Below are positions 7,840 through 15,318 of a stretch of DNA of 33,809 bases, in pieces (positions within the stretch are counted from its first letter, which is position 1; each line of letters starts with the position of its first letter). Origin of the DNA: Actinomycetota bacterium (lineage in GTDB: Bacteria; Actinomycetota; Acidimicrobiia; IMCC26256; JAGPDB01); the NCBI GenBank assembly GCA_963169585.1, contig CAUJDU010000047.1:1-33809 (forward strand). The letters run 5' to 3'. The position numbers and the translations under genes are program-made. The notes beneath the pieces are model-generated. The model was not told the DNA's origin, made no database searches, and worked only from the letters and a program-made list of their open reading frames with translations.

Positions 7840-10587
7840 GTGAAAAGAGCTAAAAATGTATTAGATAATACATATTCTCGTCTTGCGAATTTTTGGACCA
7901 CTCCAGTCATTTTGCTCATGATCGTTTCGTCAATAGCTGTCTACACTTTTCAATATGTAAACTACGATTCTAATACAAAGAATTTTCTATTTATTGGTGA
8001 AATAGTAAAACCTTTATTCCCCCTCATGTTCTTAGTTAATGCTCTAAAGAAATATAAGAACTCAAAATTACTCAGTTGGATGCTTTTGGCTATTTCTTGT
8101 GTTCTTTGGTTTTTAGCTCAAACGCTAACTTTATTGATGGATATCTCACCGGAAATTCGAGATACATTTTTCAGTTTTAAAGACTTTTTAATTTTTCCTA
8201 TTTTTCCATTTGTCCTTATAGGCATTATAGGAATTGGCCTACATGACTATTCAAAGATTTCAAAAACCAGAATTATTTTTGACGGATTTACACTAGCTGG
8301 ATCAGTAAGTTTTTTTGTTTGTTCTATATTGCTCCTTACAAATATTGCTAGCGAGGATACGGGTACCAGATTTGTTGGGATATACATAAGCCTGTTAATC
8401 GCATCATTAGCATTCTCTATAACAATCCTGAGGAGCTTCAATCGGGTAATCTTCCCAATTACGCAAGCACTATTCTTGTATTCTGTAGCTGAAACATCGA
8501 AAATATTCTTTATTTCAAAAAATGAGATAATTTCTCATCCCTTAGTCGAAGCATTACTACTAACTGCAATAATCGGATACGCATTCACCTTTAGAACAGC
8601 TGATTATATTCCACAGACGTCATTATCATCAAAGGGTGAAGACATTTTGAAATATTCAATATTTGCAAGTGCTTTTGCCTGCCTGATTTTTGCTTCTTCC
8701 ATCTATATTTCTAAGCCTGGCCTTCCTTGGGGGTTATGGATAATTTTTGGTTGTACGTTCGGAGCGATGATTGGAACCCAAATACTCACCCACTATGAAA
8801 ATAGACATCTGCTAAAACTAAGAGAGCAAGACCTATATGTGATGACATCTTCAGAAGAGAAATTTCGAATTGCTTTTGAAAATGGCCCTACTACATTGGT
8901 TCTCCTCGATGAAGAAGGCAAAGTTTTAAGTGCTAATAAAGCTTTCTTCAACTTTACAGCTTTTGAAGAGGCTGATGTTTTAGGGAGTGCGCTCAGTTAC
9001 ATAATACACCCTGATGATAGAGCAATCTTTGACGTAAATTTAGCAACCGTCCTTTCCCAATTATCTGGTGTATCAATAAATGTTGAATGCAGATTTTTAC
9101 AGAGAGACGGAACTATCAGATGGGGTTCAGCCTCGATTAGCCATATCCCTGTTACCTTTATCAGCGAAGAAGAAACAGCAGAATTTGTCGTCCAGATAGA
9201 AGATATAACAGATCAAAAAGTCCATGAGACTGAATTAAAGTCTTTAGCTATCAAAGATCCTCTAACTGGCTTATGGAATCGCACACACATTTTTGATCTC
9301 ATAAATGAGACGATAGAGAATCAGAATTCGCAAAATCCTAAAGATAAGTCTGGCACCTTTGCCGTAATGTTCTTAGACCTAGATAGGTTCAAAGTGATAA
9401 ACGATACTTTTGGACATTCTGCTGGAGACATCATCTTACATATCAGTGCCGAGAGAATAACATCTATCGTTGGGACTCGCGGCGAAGTTGCACGATTAGG
9501 TGGAGATGAATTCGTAATTCTTCTTTCACCTCCAGTAAACGAAACAATGGCAAATTTAATTGCCCAAGAGATAAAAGAAACGCTTTGTCAACCCACCCTT
9601 CTGTCTCAAGGTGAGACAATAATGACATGTTCAATCGGGGTTGTAATGTGTTCAGGATCCGATCTTGATGCACAAGATATTCTTCGCGAGGCTGATCTGG
9701 CCATGTACAGAGCAAAAGAACACGGGAAGAACACTATTGAAATGACAGTTGCTAAAGACCGCCATAGGATTTCAACTGAACTTAAATTCTCAAACGATTT
9801 GAGGCGTGCACTGGCTACTGAACAAATTAAAGTTTTTTATCAGCCTATTGTTTCGCTAAACAACAACGAAATAGTTGGATTTGAAGCACTTTCGAGATGG
9901 GTTCACCCTAAAAAAGGGCTTATTAGTCCCGATGAATTTATTCCACTTGCGGAAGATACTGGATTAATTCTAGATATTGGCTACTACATGATGGAACAAG
10001 CCTTTAAACAGTTAGGGATCTGGCAAAAAACGTACACAACAAGTAGTGGACGGCCATTAACAATGAATGTCAACCTCTCTGTTACTCAACTTCGTGATCC
10101 AAAACTATTACGAGAAATAGAAAGGGTTAGAAATCAGAGTGACTGCATCGTTCAATCAATGGTTTTTGAGATAACAGAAAGTGCTGTTTTAGGTGATACG
10201 ACTAGAGCGATTTCACTTCTAAATGACATCCGTGACTTAGGTTTCAAACTCCGAGTTGACGATTTTGGTACTGGATACTCTTCCCTGTCATATCTTAAAA
10301 AGTTACCTATTGATGGTTTTAAGATCGACAAAAGTTTTGTAAATGGTTTAGAGATAGATGAAGACGATACAGCAATTATCCATGCGTTACTTGGGTTAGC
10401 CAATGCTATGAGCTTGACTGTTACAGCAGAAGGTATTGAACAAGATTCACAGCGCATTGCCTTAAAAGAGCTTGGCTGCGACTACGGGCAAGGATATCTA
10501 TTTTCAGAGGCACGTGCAGCAGAAGATATATCTTTACCTAACAGAAGCACCCAGACCTCGACGAAAAAATCAAAAAAACCTGCTTAA
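7840..10587 (+). CDS. Membrane PAS-GGDEF-EAL cyclic-di-GMP protein
   Basis: Likely a bifunctional or switchable cyclic-di-GMP enzyme at the cytoplasmic membrane. About the first 320 residues are hydrophobic, with roughly eight to ten membrane segments and no recognised sensor family. A PAS/PAC module follows (about 337-457, from SSEEKFRIAFENGP to EDITDQKV). The diguanylate cyclase domain starts at DPLTGLWNR and has intact GGDEF at 554-558. No RxxD product-inhibition site occurs at the usual place five residues before it. The EAL domain looks catalytically complete: EAL at 682-684, NVNLS, EITES, DDFGTGYSSL and TAEGIE. The start is GTG; the overlapping ATG two bases earlier runs straight into a stop. 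It follows addA by 107 bp of featureless sequence. Both activities look intact, so the net direction cannot be predicted. Confidence 0.92.
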   Translation: MKRAKNVLDNTYSRLANFWTTPVILLMIVSSIAVYTFQYVNYDSNTKNFLFIGEIVKPLFPLMFLVNALKKYKNSKLLSWMLLAISCVLWFLAQTLTLLMDISPEIRDTFFSFKDFLIFPIFPFVLIGIIGIGLHDYSKISKTRIIFDGFTLAGSVSFFVCSILLLTNIASEDTGTRFVGIYISLLIASLAFSITILRSFNRVIFPITQALFLYSVAETSKIFFISKNEIISHPLVEALLLTAIIGYAFTFRTADYIPQTSLSSKGEDILKYSIFASAFACLIFASSIYISKPGLPWGLWIIFGCTFGAMIGTQILTHYENRHLLKLREQDLYVMTSSEEKFRIAFENGPTTLVLLDEEGKVLSANKAFFNFTAFEEADVLGSALSYIIHPDDRAIFDVNLATVLSQLSGVSINVECRFLQRDGTIRWGSASISHIPVTFISEEETAEFVVQIEDITDQKVHETELKSLAIKDPLTGLWNRTHIFDLINETIENQNSQNPKDKSGTFAVMFLDLDRFKVINDTFGHSAGDIILHISAERITSIVGTRGEVARLGGDEFVILLSPPVNETMANLIAQEIKETLCQPTLLSQGETIMTCSIGVVMCSGSDLDAQDILREADLAMYRAKEHGKNTIEMTVAKDRHRISTELKFSNDLRRALATEQIKVFYQPIVSLNNNEIVGFEALSRWVHPKKGLISPDEFIPLAEDTGLILDIGYYMMEQAFKQLGIWQKTYTTSSGRPLTMNVNLSVTQLRDPKLLREIERVRNQSDCIVQSMVFEITESAVLGDTTRAISLLNDIRDLGFKLRVDDFGTGYSSLSYLKKLPIDGFKIDKSFVNGLEIDEDDTAIIHALLGLANAMSLTVTAEGIEQDSQRIALKELGCDYGQGYLFSEARAAEDISLPNRSTQTSTKKSKKPA

Positions 10588-10645
10588 TGCATACTCTACC
10601 TGAGTAAAATACACATTTGTGCCACAGGAGAACTAGTATCTCTCT

Positions 10646-11128
10646 ATGGATTCTTTTGAGCCCCTTATAACGACAAGAACAGCAAATAAAGAAGAGTTTG
10701 AAAGAGTTGTGGAACTTTCAAAAAATATGATTCATCCTCAAATCACAGGGATAGATAACGATCGTTGGGTCCAAAACCCCATTGCATGGATGGAAGAGGA
10801 AACACAAAAAAATACTGCTCAAGTTGTTGTTGCACATGATGCTGCAACAAAAACAGTAGTTGCAAGCGGTATAGGTATTTGTTTTGAAGAACCTAATAAA
10901 CATGATGGATCTAAGGAAAAGATTGGTTATATACGGTGGATGTCAACTGCGGAAGATTTTCGTGGTTTTGGTGTAGGCGAACAAATTTTAAATCATTTAA
11001 TGAATTGGTTTGACGAGAAAAATGCAAACCTTGTGAAACTACATGCAACTGATAAAGCAACAGAATTCTATTCTCAACATGGTTTCAAACAAGACCCTGA
11101 CACCGACATTTGGTGGCGTAAAAACTAA
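10646..11128 (+). CDS. GNAT-family N-acetyltransferase
   Basis: A 160-residue single-domain acyl-CoA-dependent acetyltransferase. The acetyl-CoA pyrophosphate-binding motif is visible as DFRGFGVGEQIL (R-G-x-G-x-G type), followed by LHATDKATEFYSQHGFKQDP, the usual GNAT motif B region with its YxxxGF element. The substrate cannot be inferred. A Shine-Dalgarno-like AGGAG lies about 14 nt before the ATG, longer than ideal spacing. It is in the same direction as the GGDEF-EAL gene, 58 bp downstream, and may share its transcript. Confidence 0.87.
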   Translation: MDSFEPLITTRTANKEEFERVVELSKNMIHPQITGIDNDRWVQNPIAWMEEETQKNTAQVVVAHDAATKTVVASGIGICFEEPNKHDGSKEKIGYIRWMSTAEDFRGFGVGEQILNHLMNWFDEKNANLVKLHATDKATEFYSQHGFKQDPDTDIWWRKN

Positions 11129-11180
11129 TTATTTTTATTCTAATGGATTAGTTTTACGATCGTAGCTGCTAATCAAGAGA

Positions 11181-12020
11181 TTAAGCTGCCAATTCGGATC
11201 TAACGTAGTTAATTTCTGCTGCAATCAAAAGCACCCGAACCTGCAATGCAATCCAAGCCATTAGAGTTAGGGCAACAGCAAATGTTCCATACAGGGGTCT
11301 GGCATTGTGAAGAGACCTTTCGACAATAAATATGCTCAACAATTGAATAACCGATATTGCTACACCACCTATGATTGGACCATATCCTTTAGCTGAGTTA
11401 GATGAGACCGATACTGAAAAGATTAAATATATTAGTCCCATATTCCACAATATCGAAACGATAAATATCAACATTCTTATCGCGATATTCTCATTCATTA
11501 TTGACGTAGCTGCTGTTGGAATAATAATTCCAACAGAAATGATAAACATCACAAAATAAGCTCTCCAATGTTGCGATATGAATGATCGATCTAATCTTTT
11601 ACCTTTAAAAATTCTCCATAACGAGTTTTGTAAAGCTAGTGCACCGCCTTTTCCTGCCCAAACTAGAATAAGCAGTGAGATTACTAATGTCCAACCTCGG
11701 TCTTTCACAAAAGTTAAATCCGACTCCAGTGTTGGACCTATCACGGGGATTGCAGAGAAAGTTGAATCGATCATTCGACGTCGCAATTCTTCGTTTTTTG
11801 CGAAAATAATGTCAAATAATGTTAGCGAAGCCAATAGCAACGGCAATACCGATAGGAACATATAGTAGGTAATTGCTCCTACCCTGTATCCACCTTCGTC
11901 TTCATTAAATTTTTTATGAACCTCAATCATAAAATTTATACTTTGATATTTTTTAACAAAAGTTGATAATTGTTTGGACATTTTATCTTTGGCAGCTTTT
12001 ATTAAGTTAGCTAAATGCAT
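11181..12020 (-). CDS. YihY/BrkB-family inner-membrane protein (formerly annotated ribonuclease BN)
   Basis: Integral membrane protein of 279 aa with about six hydrophobic segments after a basic, amphipathic N-terminus. The family signature reads EGGYRVGAITYYMFLSVLPL, followed by the middle LVWAGKGGALALQNSLWRIF region and a C-terminal PLYGTFAVALTLMAWIALQVRVLLIAAEIN stretch, abbreviated here because the family match is clear. Function in the family is unproven; the old RNase BN assignment was an error. It is convergent with the acetyltransferase gene (52 bp between stops). A second in-frame ATG, 13 codons in, is an alternative start, and neither has a strong ribosome-binding site. Confidence 0.88.
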   Translation of the reverse strand: MHLANLIKAAKDKMSKQLSTFVKKYQSINFMIEVHKKFNEDEGGYRVGAITYYMFLSVLPLLLASLTLFDIIFAKNEELRRRMIDSTFSAIPVIGPTLESDLTFVKDRGWTLVISLLILVWAGKGGALALQNSLWRIFKGKRLDRSFISQHWRAYFVMFIISVGIIIPTAATSIMNENIAIRMLIFIVSILWNMGLIYLIFSVSVSSNSAKGYGPIIGGVAISVIQLLSIFIVERSLHNARPLYGTFAVALTLMAWIALQVRVLLIAAEINYVRSELAA

Positions 12021-12104
12021 ATGTCGATGCTAGTGATTATTTGTTCGATATGAGCACTTAAATGCTTTAGTGTGATAGTAGACCTCAATAAACCATCAAT
12101 CACA

Positions 12105-12155
12105 GGGAGCGACCGGAGGAGCGACCGCGAGAAGCGACCGGCTTAGCCGGTGCTT
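12105..12155. repeat. GC-rich tandem AGCGACCG repeat with terminal hairpin, downstream of tRNA-Val
   Basis: Three copies of AGCGACCG start at 12108, 12120 and 12133, that is every 12-13 bp. The last merges into an inverted repeat ACCGGCT-T-AGCCGGT (12137-12151), extended by AAGC/GCTT around a one-base bulge. The block is strikingly GC-rich in an AT-rich spacer. It lies on the 3' side of the tRNA-Val gene; no T-tract follows, so it is not a standard intrinsic terminator. Confidence 0.6.
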
Positions 12156-12170
12156 CGACGATAAGTTGAG

Positions 12171-12244
12171 TGGGCGTTGAGGGACTTGAACCCCCGACCC
12201 CCTCCTTGTAAGGGAGGTGCTCTAGCCAACTGAGCTAAACGCCC
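12171..12244 (-). tRNA. tRNA-Val (anticodon TAC)
   Basis: The minus strand folds as a complete cloverleaf: acceptor GGGCGTT/AACGCCC, D-arm GCTC/GAGC, anticodon stem CCTCC/GGAGG with loop CTTACAA, and T-loop TTCAAGT. Anticodon TAC reads valine codons. The discriminator is A, and no CCA is encoded. Confidence 0.96.
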
Positions 12245-12271
12245 GCAATGCGGTTTCGTTAACCGAAGCGA

Positions 12272-13102
12272 TTAATCTAGCAGACTCATTATTTGTTCGT
12301 GAACACGAGCGCTTGCACAGCCAAGAATTTCTCCGTTAGTGAGCCAATTTGCCTCATGACCACTAAAATCAGTGACCATACCGCCAGCCTCTCTAACTAG
12401 CAAACCTCCAGCAGCTACATCCCAAGGTTTTAAGAACCTTTCGACAAATGCTGCCCAAGTTCCTTGAGCCACCCACATTAGCTCTAAAGAAGCAGAACCG
12501 ATCCTTCGCATATCTTCAAATTTTGTTAATAATCTTCTGACTAGCTCCATATGCTCGTCTATGTATTCTGGGTATCGGAATGGTACTGATGTGGCAAAAA
12601 TATTAAAATGGTTTCCGGAATCTATCGTTTTGAGCTTTATTGGCGATTGAGAATTAGTTGTATATTTCCATGCTCCTGAACCACGTATCGCATGTACAGT
12701 TTCACCAAAAATGGGCACATCTAAAACTCCAACTTCGAGTTCTCCATCTACACGTAAACCGATAGATACTCCAACAGCACCGAAGGAATGAGAAAAGTTT
12801 GATGTGCCATCTAGTGGGTCGACTATCCAACAGGTATTTGGAACATCAATTTTAATTTGGTTACCAACTAGCTCGAAATTTGTGGATTCTTCACCCATGA
12901 AATATATTGAATCATCAAATTTTGCTAGTTCTTCTTCAATTATCTCTTCACACTGGCCATCCACTTCGGTAACAAAATCTGCATGACCTTTAGCGGTTAC
13001 GTTTAAATCAGTCCCTATCCGTGAACGGATAACCTCACTTGCCTTATTTGCAGCACTGATTGCGGCCTGGCGGGCATGTTCGAGGTCTAAATTACTCGTC
13101 AT
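12272..13102 (-). CDS. Inositol-monophosphatase-family phosphatase
   Basis: Mg2+/Li+-sensitive sugar-phosphate phosphatase fold, 276 aa. Metal-binding motifs are present: GEES (acidic loop), VDPLDGTSNFSHS, and near the C-terminus KPWDVAAGGLLVREAGG. Substrate could be inositol-1-phosphate, histidinol phosphate or another phosphomonoester; the sequence does not decide. The start codon lies 11 bp downstream of the whiB7-like stop, so the two are probably co-transcribed. A second, more divergent family member lies at 13880-14701, on the other side of the whiB7-like gene. Confidence 0.9.
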   Translation of the reverse strand: MTSNLDLEHARQAAISAANKASEVIRSRIGTDLNVTAKGHADFVTEVDGQCEEIIEEELAKFDDSIYFMGEESTNFELVGNQIKIDVPNTCWIVDPLDGTSNFSHSFGAVGVSIGLRVDGELEVGVLDVPIFGETVHAIRGSGAWKYTTNSQSPIKLKTIDSGNHFNIFATSVPFRYPEYIDEHMELVRRLLTKFEDMRRIGSASLELMWVAQGTWAAFVERFLKPWDVAAGGLLVREAGGMVTDFSGHEANWLTNGEILGCASARVHEQIMSLLD

Positions 13103-13113
13103 ACCCGCTGACT

Positions 13114-13500
13114 CTAGGCGATTTGCATGGCAATATCAGGACTGAGACCCTGATTTCCTTGTTCCTCTTTGCTCTTGGCCGATAGCTGTAGTGCTTTGCG
13201 AACTCTGGCATTGTCTAGGCTCTCAGATTTCCTAGGCCTTCCCCTTCCTCTCTTTGTTGCCTGTTCTTCACCGTTCACGAAAATTACTCCACCCCAAACT
13301 CCAGCAAATGGAGGATTAGATCTAGCTTGATCTAAGCAAATAGACCTGACTGTACATCGTGCACATACGAGTTGAGCACTGAGCATATCTTTTGTGCTTT
13401 CAGAAAAGAATAGGTCAGTTTGTCCACTACAAGCTGGCTCTGTGCTTGGTTGTTGTAAATAATCGATTTGTCTTTGTTGTTCTAATAATAATTTATTCAT
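13114..13500 (-). CDS. whiB7: WhiB7/WblC-like iron-sulphur transcription factor with AT-hook
   Basis: Actinobacterial WhiB protein that binds a [4Fe-4S] cluster and the primary sigma factor. Four cysteines are present (ACSG, then CARCTVRSIC, i.e. C-x2-C-x5-C), followed by the GVWGG turn. The segment after the turn, GVWGGVIFVNG then KRGRGRPRK, closely resembles mycobacterial WhiB7, whose RGRPRK AT-hook contacts AT-rich DNA next to the -35 of antibiotic-resistance genes. At 128 aa it is longer than typical WhiB7 because of a basic C-terminal extension and an N-terminal coiled segment. A Shine-Dalgarno AGGGA sits 8 nt before the ATG. An intrinsic terminator with a competing structure lies just upstream (13531-13620), suggesting attenuation. 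The paralogue call rests on motifs read by eye. Confidence 0.85.
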   Translation of the reverse strand: MNKLLLEQQRQIDYLQQPSTEPACSGQTDLFFSESTKDMLSAQLVCARCTVRSICLDQARSNPPFAGVWGGVIFVNGEEQATKRGRGRPRKSESLDNARVRKALQLSAKSKEEQGNQGLSPDIAMQIA

Positions 13501-13530
13501 TTGATGATTCCCTAAAAAGTGTGTATAACG

Positions 13531-13561
13531 AAAAAAACCGCCGGATAAATCCGACGGTTTT
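13531..13561 (-). terminator. Intrinsic terminator/attenuator hairpin 30 nt upstream of the whiB7-like start
   Basis: On the minus strand the arms AAAACCGTCGGA and TCCGGCGGTTTT pair over 12 positions (one G-U wobble) around the loop TTTA and run into seven Ts (13537-13531). The G-U becomes a C-A mismatch on the plus strand, so it is built to work in the minus direction. Its position between a leader reading frame and whiB7 makes it either a simple terminator for that frame or, more likely, a whiB7 attenuator. Confidence 0.85.
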
Positions 13562-13583
13562 GAATTTTGTTTTAGGTATTTTC

Positions 13584-13667
13584 TTAAAAATCCTTCAATC
13601 CAGAATTGTTATCCGTCGGAGGTGTTACCCAAATTCCTGACTTATTAGTGTATGCAAATAGATACAC
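13584..13667 (-). CDS. Putative upstream open reading frame (leader peptide) of whiB7
   Basis: An open frame ends at 13584 (TAA), 22 nt before the attenuator hairpin. The frame is open up to a TTG at 13862 (92 codons), but that TTG falls within a -35-like TTGACG, so the full length is doubtful. Internal in-frame starts are ATG 13826 (79 codons), ATG 13736 (50 codons) and GTG 13667 (27 codons, preceded by GGA at short spacing). The last is given here as the minimal version; it ends in WVTPPTDNNSGLKDF. Its Pro-Pro-Thr-Asp codons contain the anti-terminator segment. Other short frames exist in the leader, for example a leucine-rich one starting after AAAGGG near 13790. Which one is translated cannot be settled from sequence. 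If the long form were a real protein, it would be a small unknown one with an N-terminal hydrophobic segment. Confidence 0.4.
   Translation of the reverse strand: MYLFAYTNKSGIWVTPPTDNNSGLKDF
13613..13620 (-). promoter_or_regulatory. Putative anti-terminator segment in the whiB7 leader
   Basis: The minus strand reads TCCGACGG here, the exact reverse complement of CCGTCGGA (13557-13550), the 5' arm of the terminator. Pairing the two would prevent terminator formation. The segment is translated as Pro-Thr-Asp codons near the end of the upstream reading frame, so ribosome position could choose between the two structures. Confidence 0.55.
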
Positions 13668-13856
13668 TTGTCCGGCTGAGCTATTGCTAATGGTGGGTAC
13701 GAAAAGTAAAGTCACCTGGTCAAACGTAGAAATCATCCACGCGTGAAAAGTGCGCGTTTTTTCGCCAACAGAAGCAGTTGTTGAGACAACAAGCCCTTTG
13801 AGCAATGTAGTTATGATTCCTAACATACATACAAGAAAAGCAGGATATAAGCCGTT

Positions 13857-13862
13857 CGTCAA
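13857..13862 (-). promoter_or_regulatory. Candidate -35 element of the whiB7 leader transcript
   Basis: TTGACG on the minus strand, directly downstream of a strongly AT-rich stretch (about 13863-13900). WhiB7 proteins act with the primary sigma factor at promoters having AT-rich DNA next to the -35, often including their own. No convincing -10 is found 17 bp downstream (it reads TTTTCT), so this stays tentative. Confidence 0.3.
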
Positions 13863-13879
13863 GTTATTAAAAGAAAAAT

Positions 13880-14701
13880 CTAGAAAAAATGTGGAAATAA
13901 TTTCTTAAAATCATCCAAAAGCACTTTAGATCTAGAGACTAGAACCCCAGTTGCAGCTAAAATCCCATTCGAGTCACGTCTTAGAACTTCACATCCAGCC
14001 TGTATTGCAATGTATTCGGCTGCTAAAAGATCCCATGGTTTTAACAGAATATTTTCGTCATCTATATATGCATCAAGTCCACCTCTAGCTACATCACATA
14101 TGGCTAATGCCGTTGAACCAAAATGACGCAGGTGTCTAAAAGGGATGCTTGGTCCTTCGTGCGAATTGAAATATATTAGTGATCCTGAAAAATTATCTGC
14201 ACGATTACCTACTTCATTTCGTTCTATATGAGTTCCGTCTAGTTTTGTCGATTTCCCATCTTTATCAAGTACTTTTACTTCATCTTTTTGGGTAGCTACA
14301 AACTTTCTCTGTGTCACTTGATCTACGACAAGCCCAGCAATAACGCTTCCTCTGTGTACCAATGCAGCAGAAAAACTCCAATATCCTATCTTTCGAGAAG
14401 CATTTGTCGAGCCGTCTATTGGATCGACTACAAGGATGAGTTCATTCGAATCGATTTTTGATTTATCGAGTTCACGTTCTTCGCTAATAATATATCCAGG
14501 AAAATTAGATATGTGATCATGTAATATTTTATCTGCAAGTATATCTATCTCATACTGATTAGAAATACCATCTACTTTCTTTCGCCTATCACCATTATTC
14601 ATAGATTCAACTCGTTCACGAATCTCGTCTGCTACGCCAATGAGCTTTTCTATTAATTCAAGAATTTCTTTTTCTTCGAGAACATTCATTTCTTGACTCA
14701 T
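13880..14701 (-). CDS. Second inositol-monophosphatase/CysQ-like phosphatase
   Basis: 273-aa member of the IMPase superfamily, clearly divergent from the copy at 12272-13102. Metal-site motifs: ISEERELD, VVDPIDGSTNASR and LLKPWDLLAAEYIAIQAGCEV. DPIDGST with the following W-D motif supports an active phosphomonoesterase. The substrate is unknown; inositol phosphate, fructose-1,6-bisphosphate and 3'-phosphoadenosine 5'-phosphate are all handled by relatives. The N-terminus is a predicted helical segment rich in Glu and Lys. It begins 9 bp after the small membrane-anchored gene at 14711-15097, so the two are likely co-transcribed. Confidence 0.87.
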   Translation of the reverse strand: MSQEMNVLEEKEILELIEKLIGVADEIRERVESMNNGDRRKKVDGISNQYEIDILADKILHDHISNFPGYIISEERELDKSKIDSNELILVVDPIDGSTNASRKIGYWSFSAALVHRGSVIAGLVVDQVTQRKFVATQKDEVKVLDKDGKSTKLDGTHIERNEVGNRADNFSGSLIYFNSHEGPSIPFRHLRHFGSTALAICDVARGGLDAYIDDENILLKPWDLLAAEYIAIQAGCEVLRRDSNGILAATGVLVSRSKVLLDDFKKLFPHFF

Positions 14702-14710
14702 ATTCTCATA

Positions 14711-15097
14711 TTACAAAGTTGCTAATTTAATGGAAGTTATAATCCACTGGCTATGTGTTGCACGACAATCGAATATCAAGCTCTTAGCCTCACCACATGG
14801 AACTTGAATCTGCTCGTAAGTAGCATTTTCACTATCCCATTTTTTTATGACCTTAGATCTGTAGCTCGTTGCTGGCTCTAGATGTTCAGTTTTAACCTCA
14901 TTTAAGCTATCTAAAACTTGATTAGGTATCTGAGGGAAAGAGATTAGATCTTTTTGTGTTTTGACATCTCCTCTTAGGATGGCGTCACACAAAGCTTCCG
15001 TTGTCTCTAAAGCGCTAGGAGCCTTAAATTTTGCAACTAAAACCACCATTGCCACACAGAGCACTAGAAAAATGGCCAAAGGTAAAAGTAGTTGCAC
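14711..15097 (-). CDS. Unknown small membrane-anchored protein
   Basis: 128-aa protein with one N-terminal hydrophobic helix (residues 2-23) followed by a soluble domain of about 100 aa. Start is GTG with AGGA seven bases upstream, a better ribosome-binding site than most neighbours. No lipobox or catalytic motif is seen. Two cysteines in the soluble part (VPCGEA and IFDCRA) could form a disulphide if the domain is outside the membrane. The ALCDAILRGD stretch, with a domain ending in WIITSIKL, recalls small extracytoplasmic NTF2-like or DUF4878-type domains, but this is only an impression. It sits 9 bp upstream of the IMPase-like gene. Confidence 0.6.
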   Translation of the reverse strand: MQLLLPLAIFLVLCVAMVVLVAKFKAPSALETTEALCDAILRGDVKTQKDLISFPQIPNQVLDSLNEVKTEHLEPATSYRSKVIKKWDSENATYEQIQVPCGEAKSLIFDCRATHSQWIITSIKLATL

Positions 15098-15180
15098 AGT
15101 ACTATCCTATTATTTATTGAGAAGTTAACCTAAATTTTCTGTTTTCACTATAGCTAGCCTCTATGCTATTACATCTGAAG

Positions 15181-15254
15181 GGGCTGTAGCTCAGTTGGTT
15201 AGAGCAAACGACTCATAATCGTTAGGTCGCGGGTTCGAGCCCCGCCAGCCCCAC
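15181..15254 (+). tRNA. tRNA with CAT anticodon, probably elongator tRNA-Met
   Basis: Complete cloverleaf: acceptor GGGGCTG/CAGCCCC, D-arm GCTC/GAGC, anticodon stem AACGA/TCGTT with loop CTCATAA, T-arm GCGGG/CCCGC with TTCGAGC. The standard 7-bp acceptor pairing excludes an initiator type. The T-arm and variable loop (AGGTC) look like actinobacterial elongator Met. A lysidine-modified Ile2 tRNA is the alternative. CCA is not fully encoded. Confidence 0.93.
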
Positions 15255-15318
15255 CGATACTAGATGAAGTTCTAGTTATACTCTTGCTCATAAATTCACT
15301 AAGTCTCAGTCCCATCAA

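Noticed and set aside
12105-12155. Possible CRISPR-like array because of regularly spaced AGCGACCG copies
   Set aside because: The units are only 8 bp with 4-5 bp spacers and three copies, and no cas genes are in the window.
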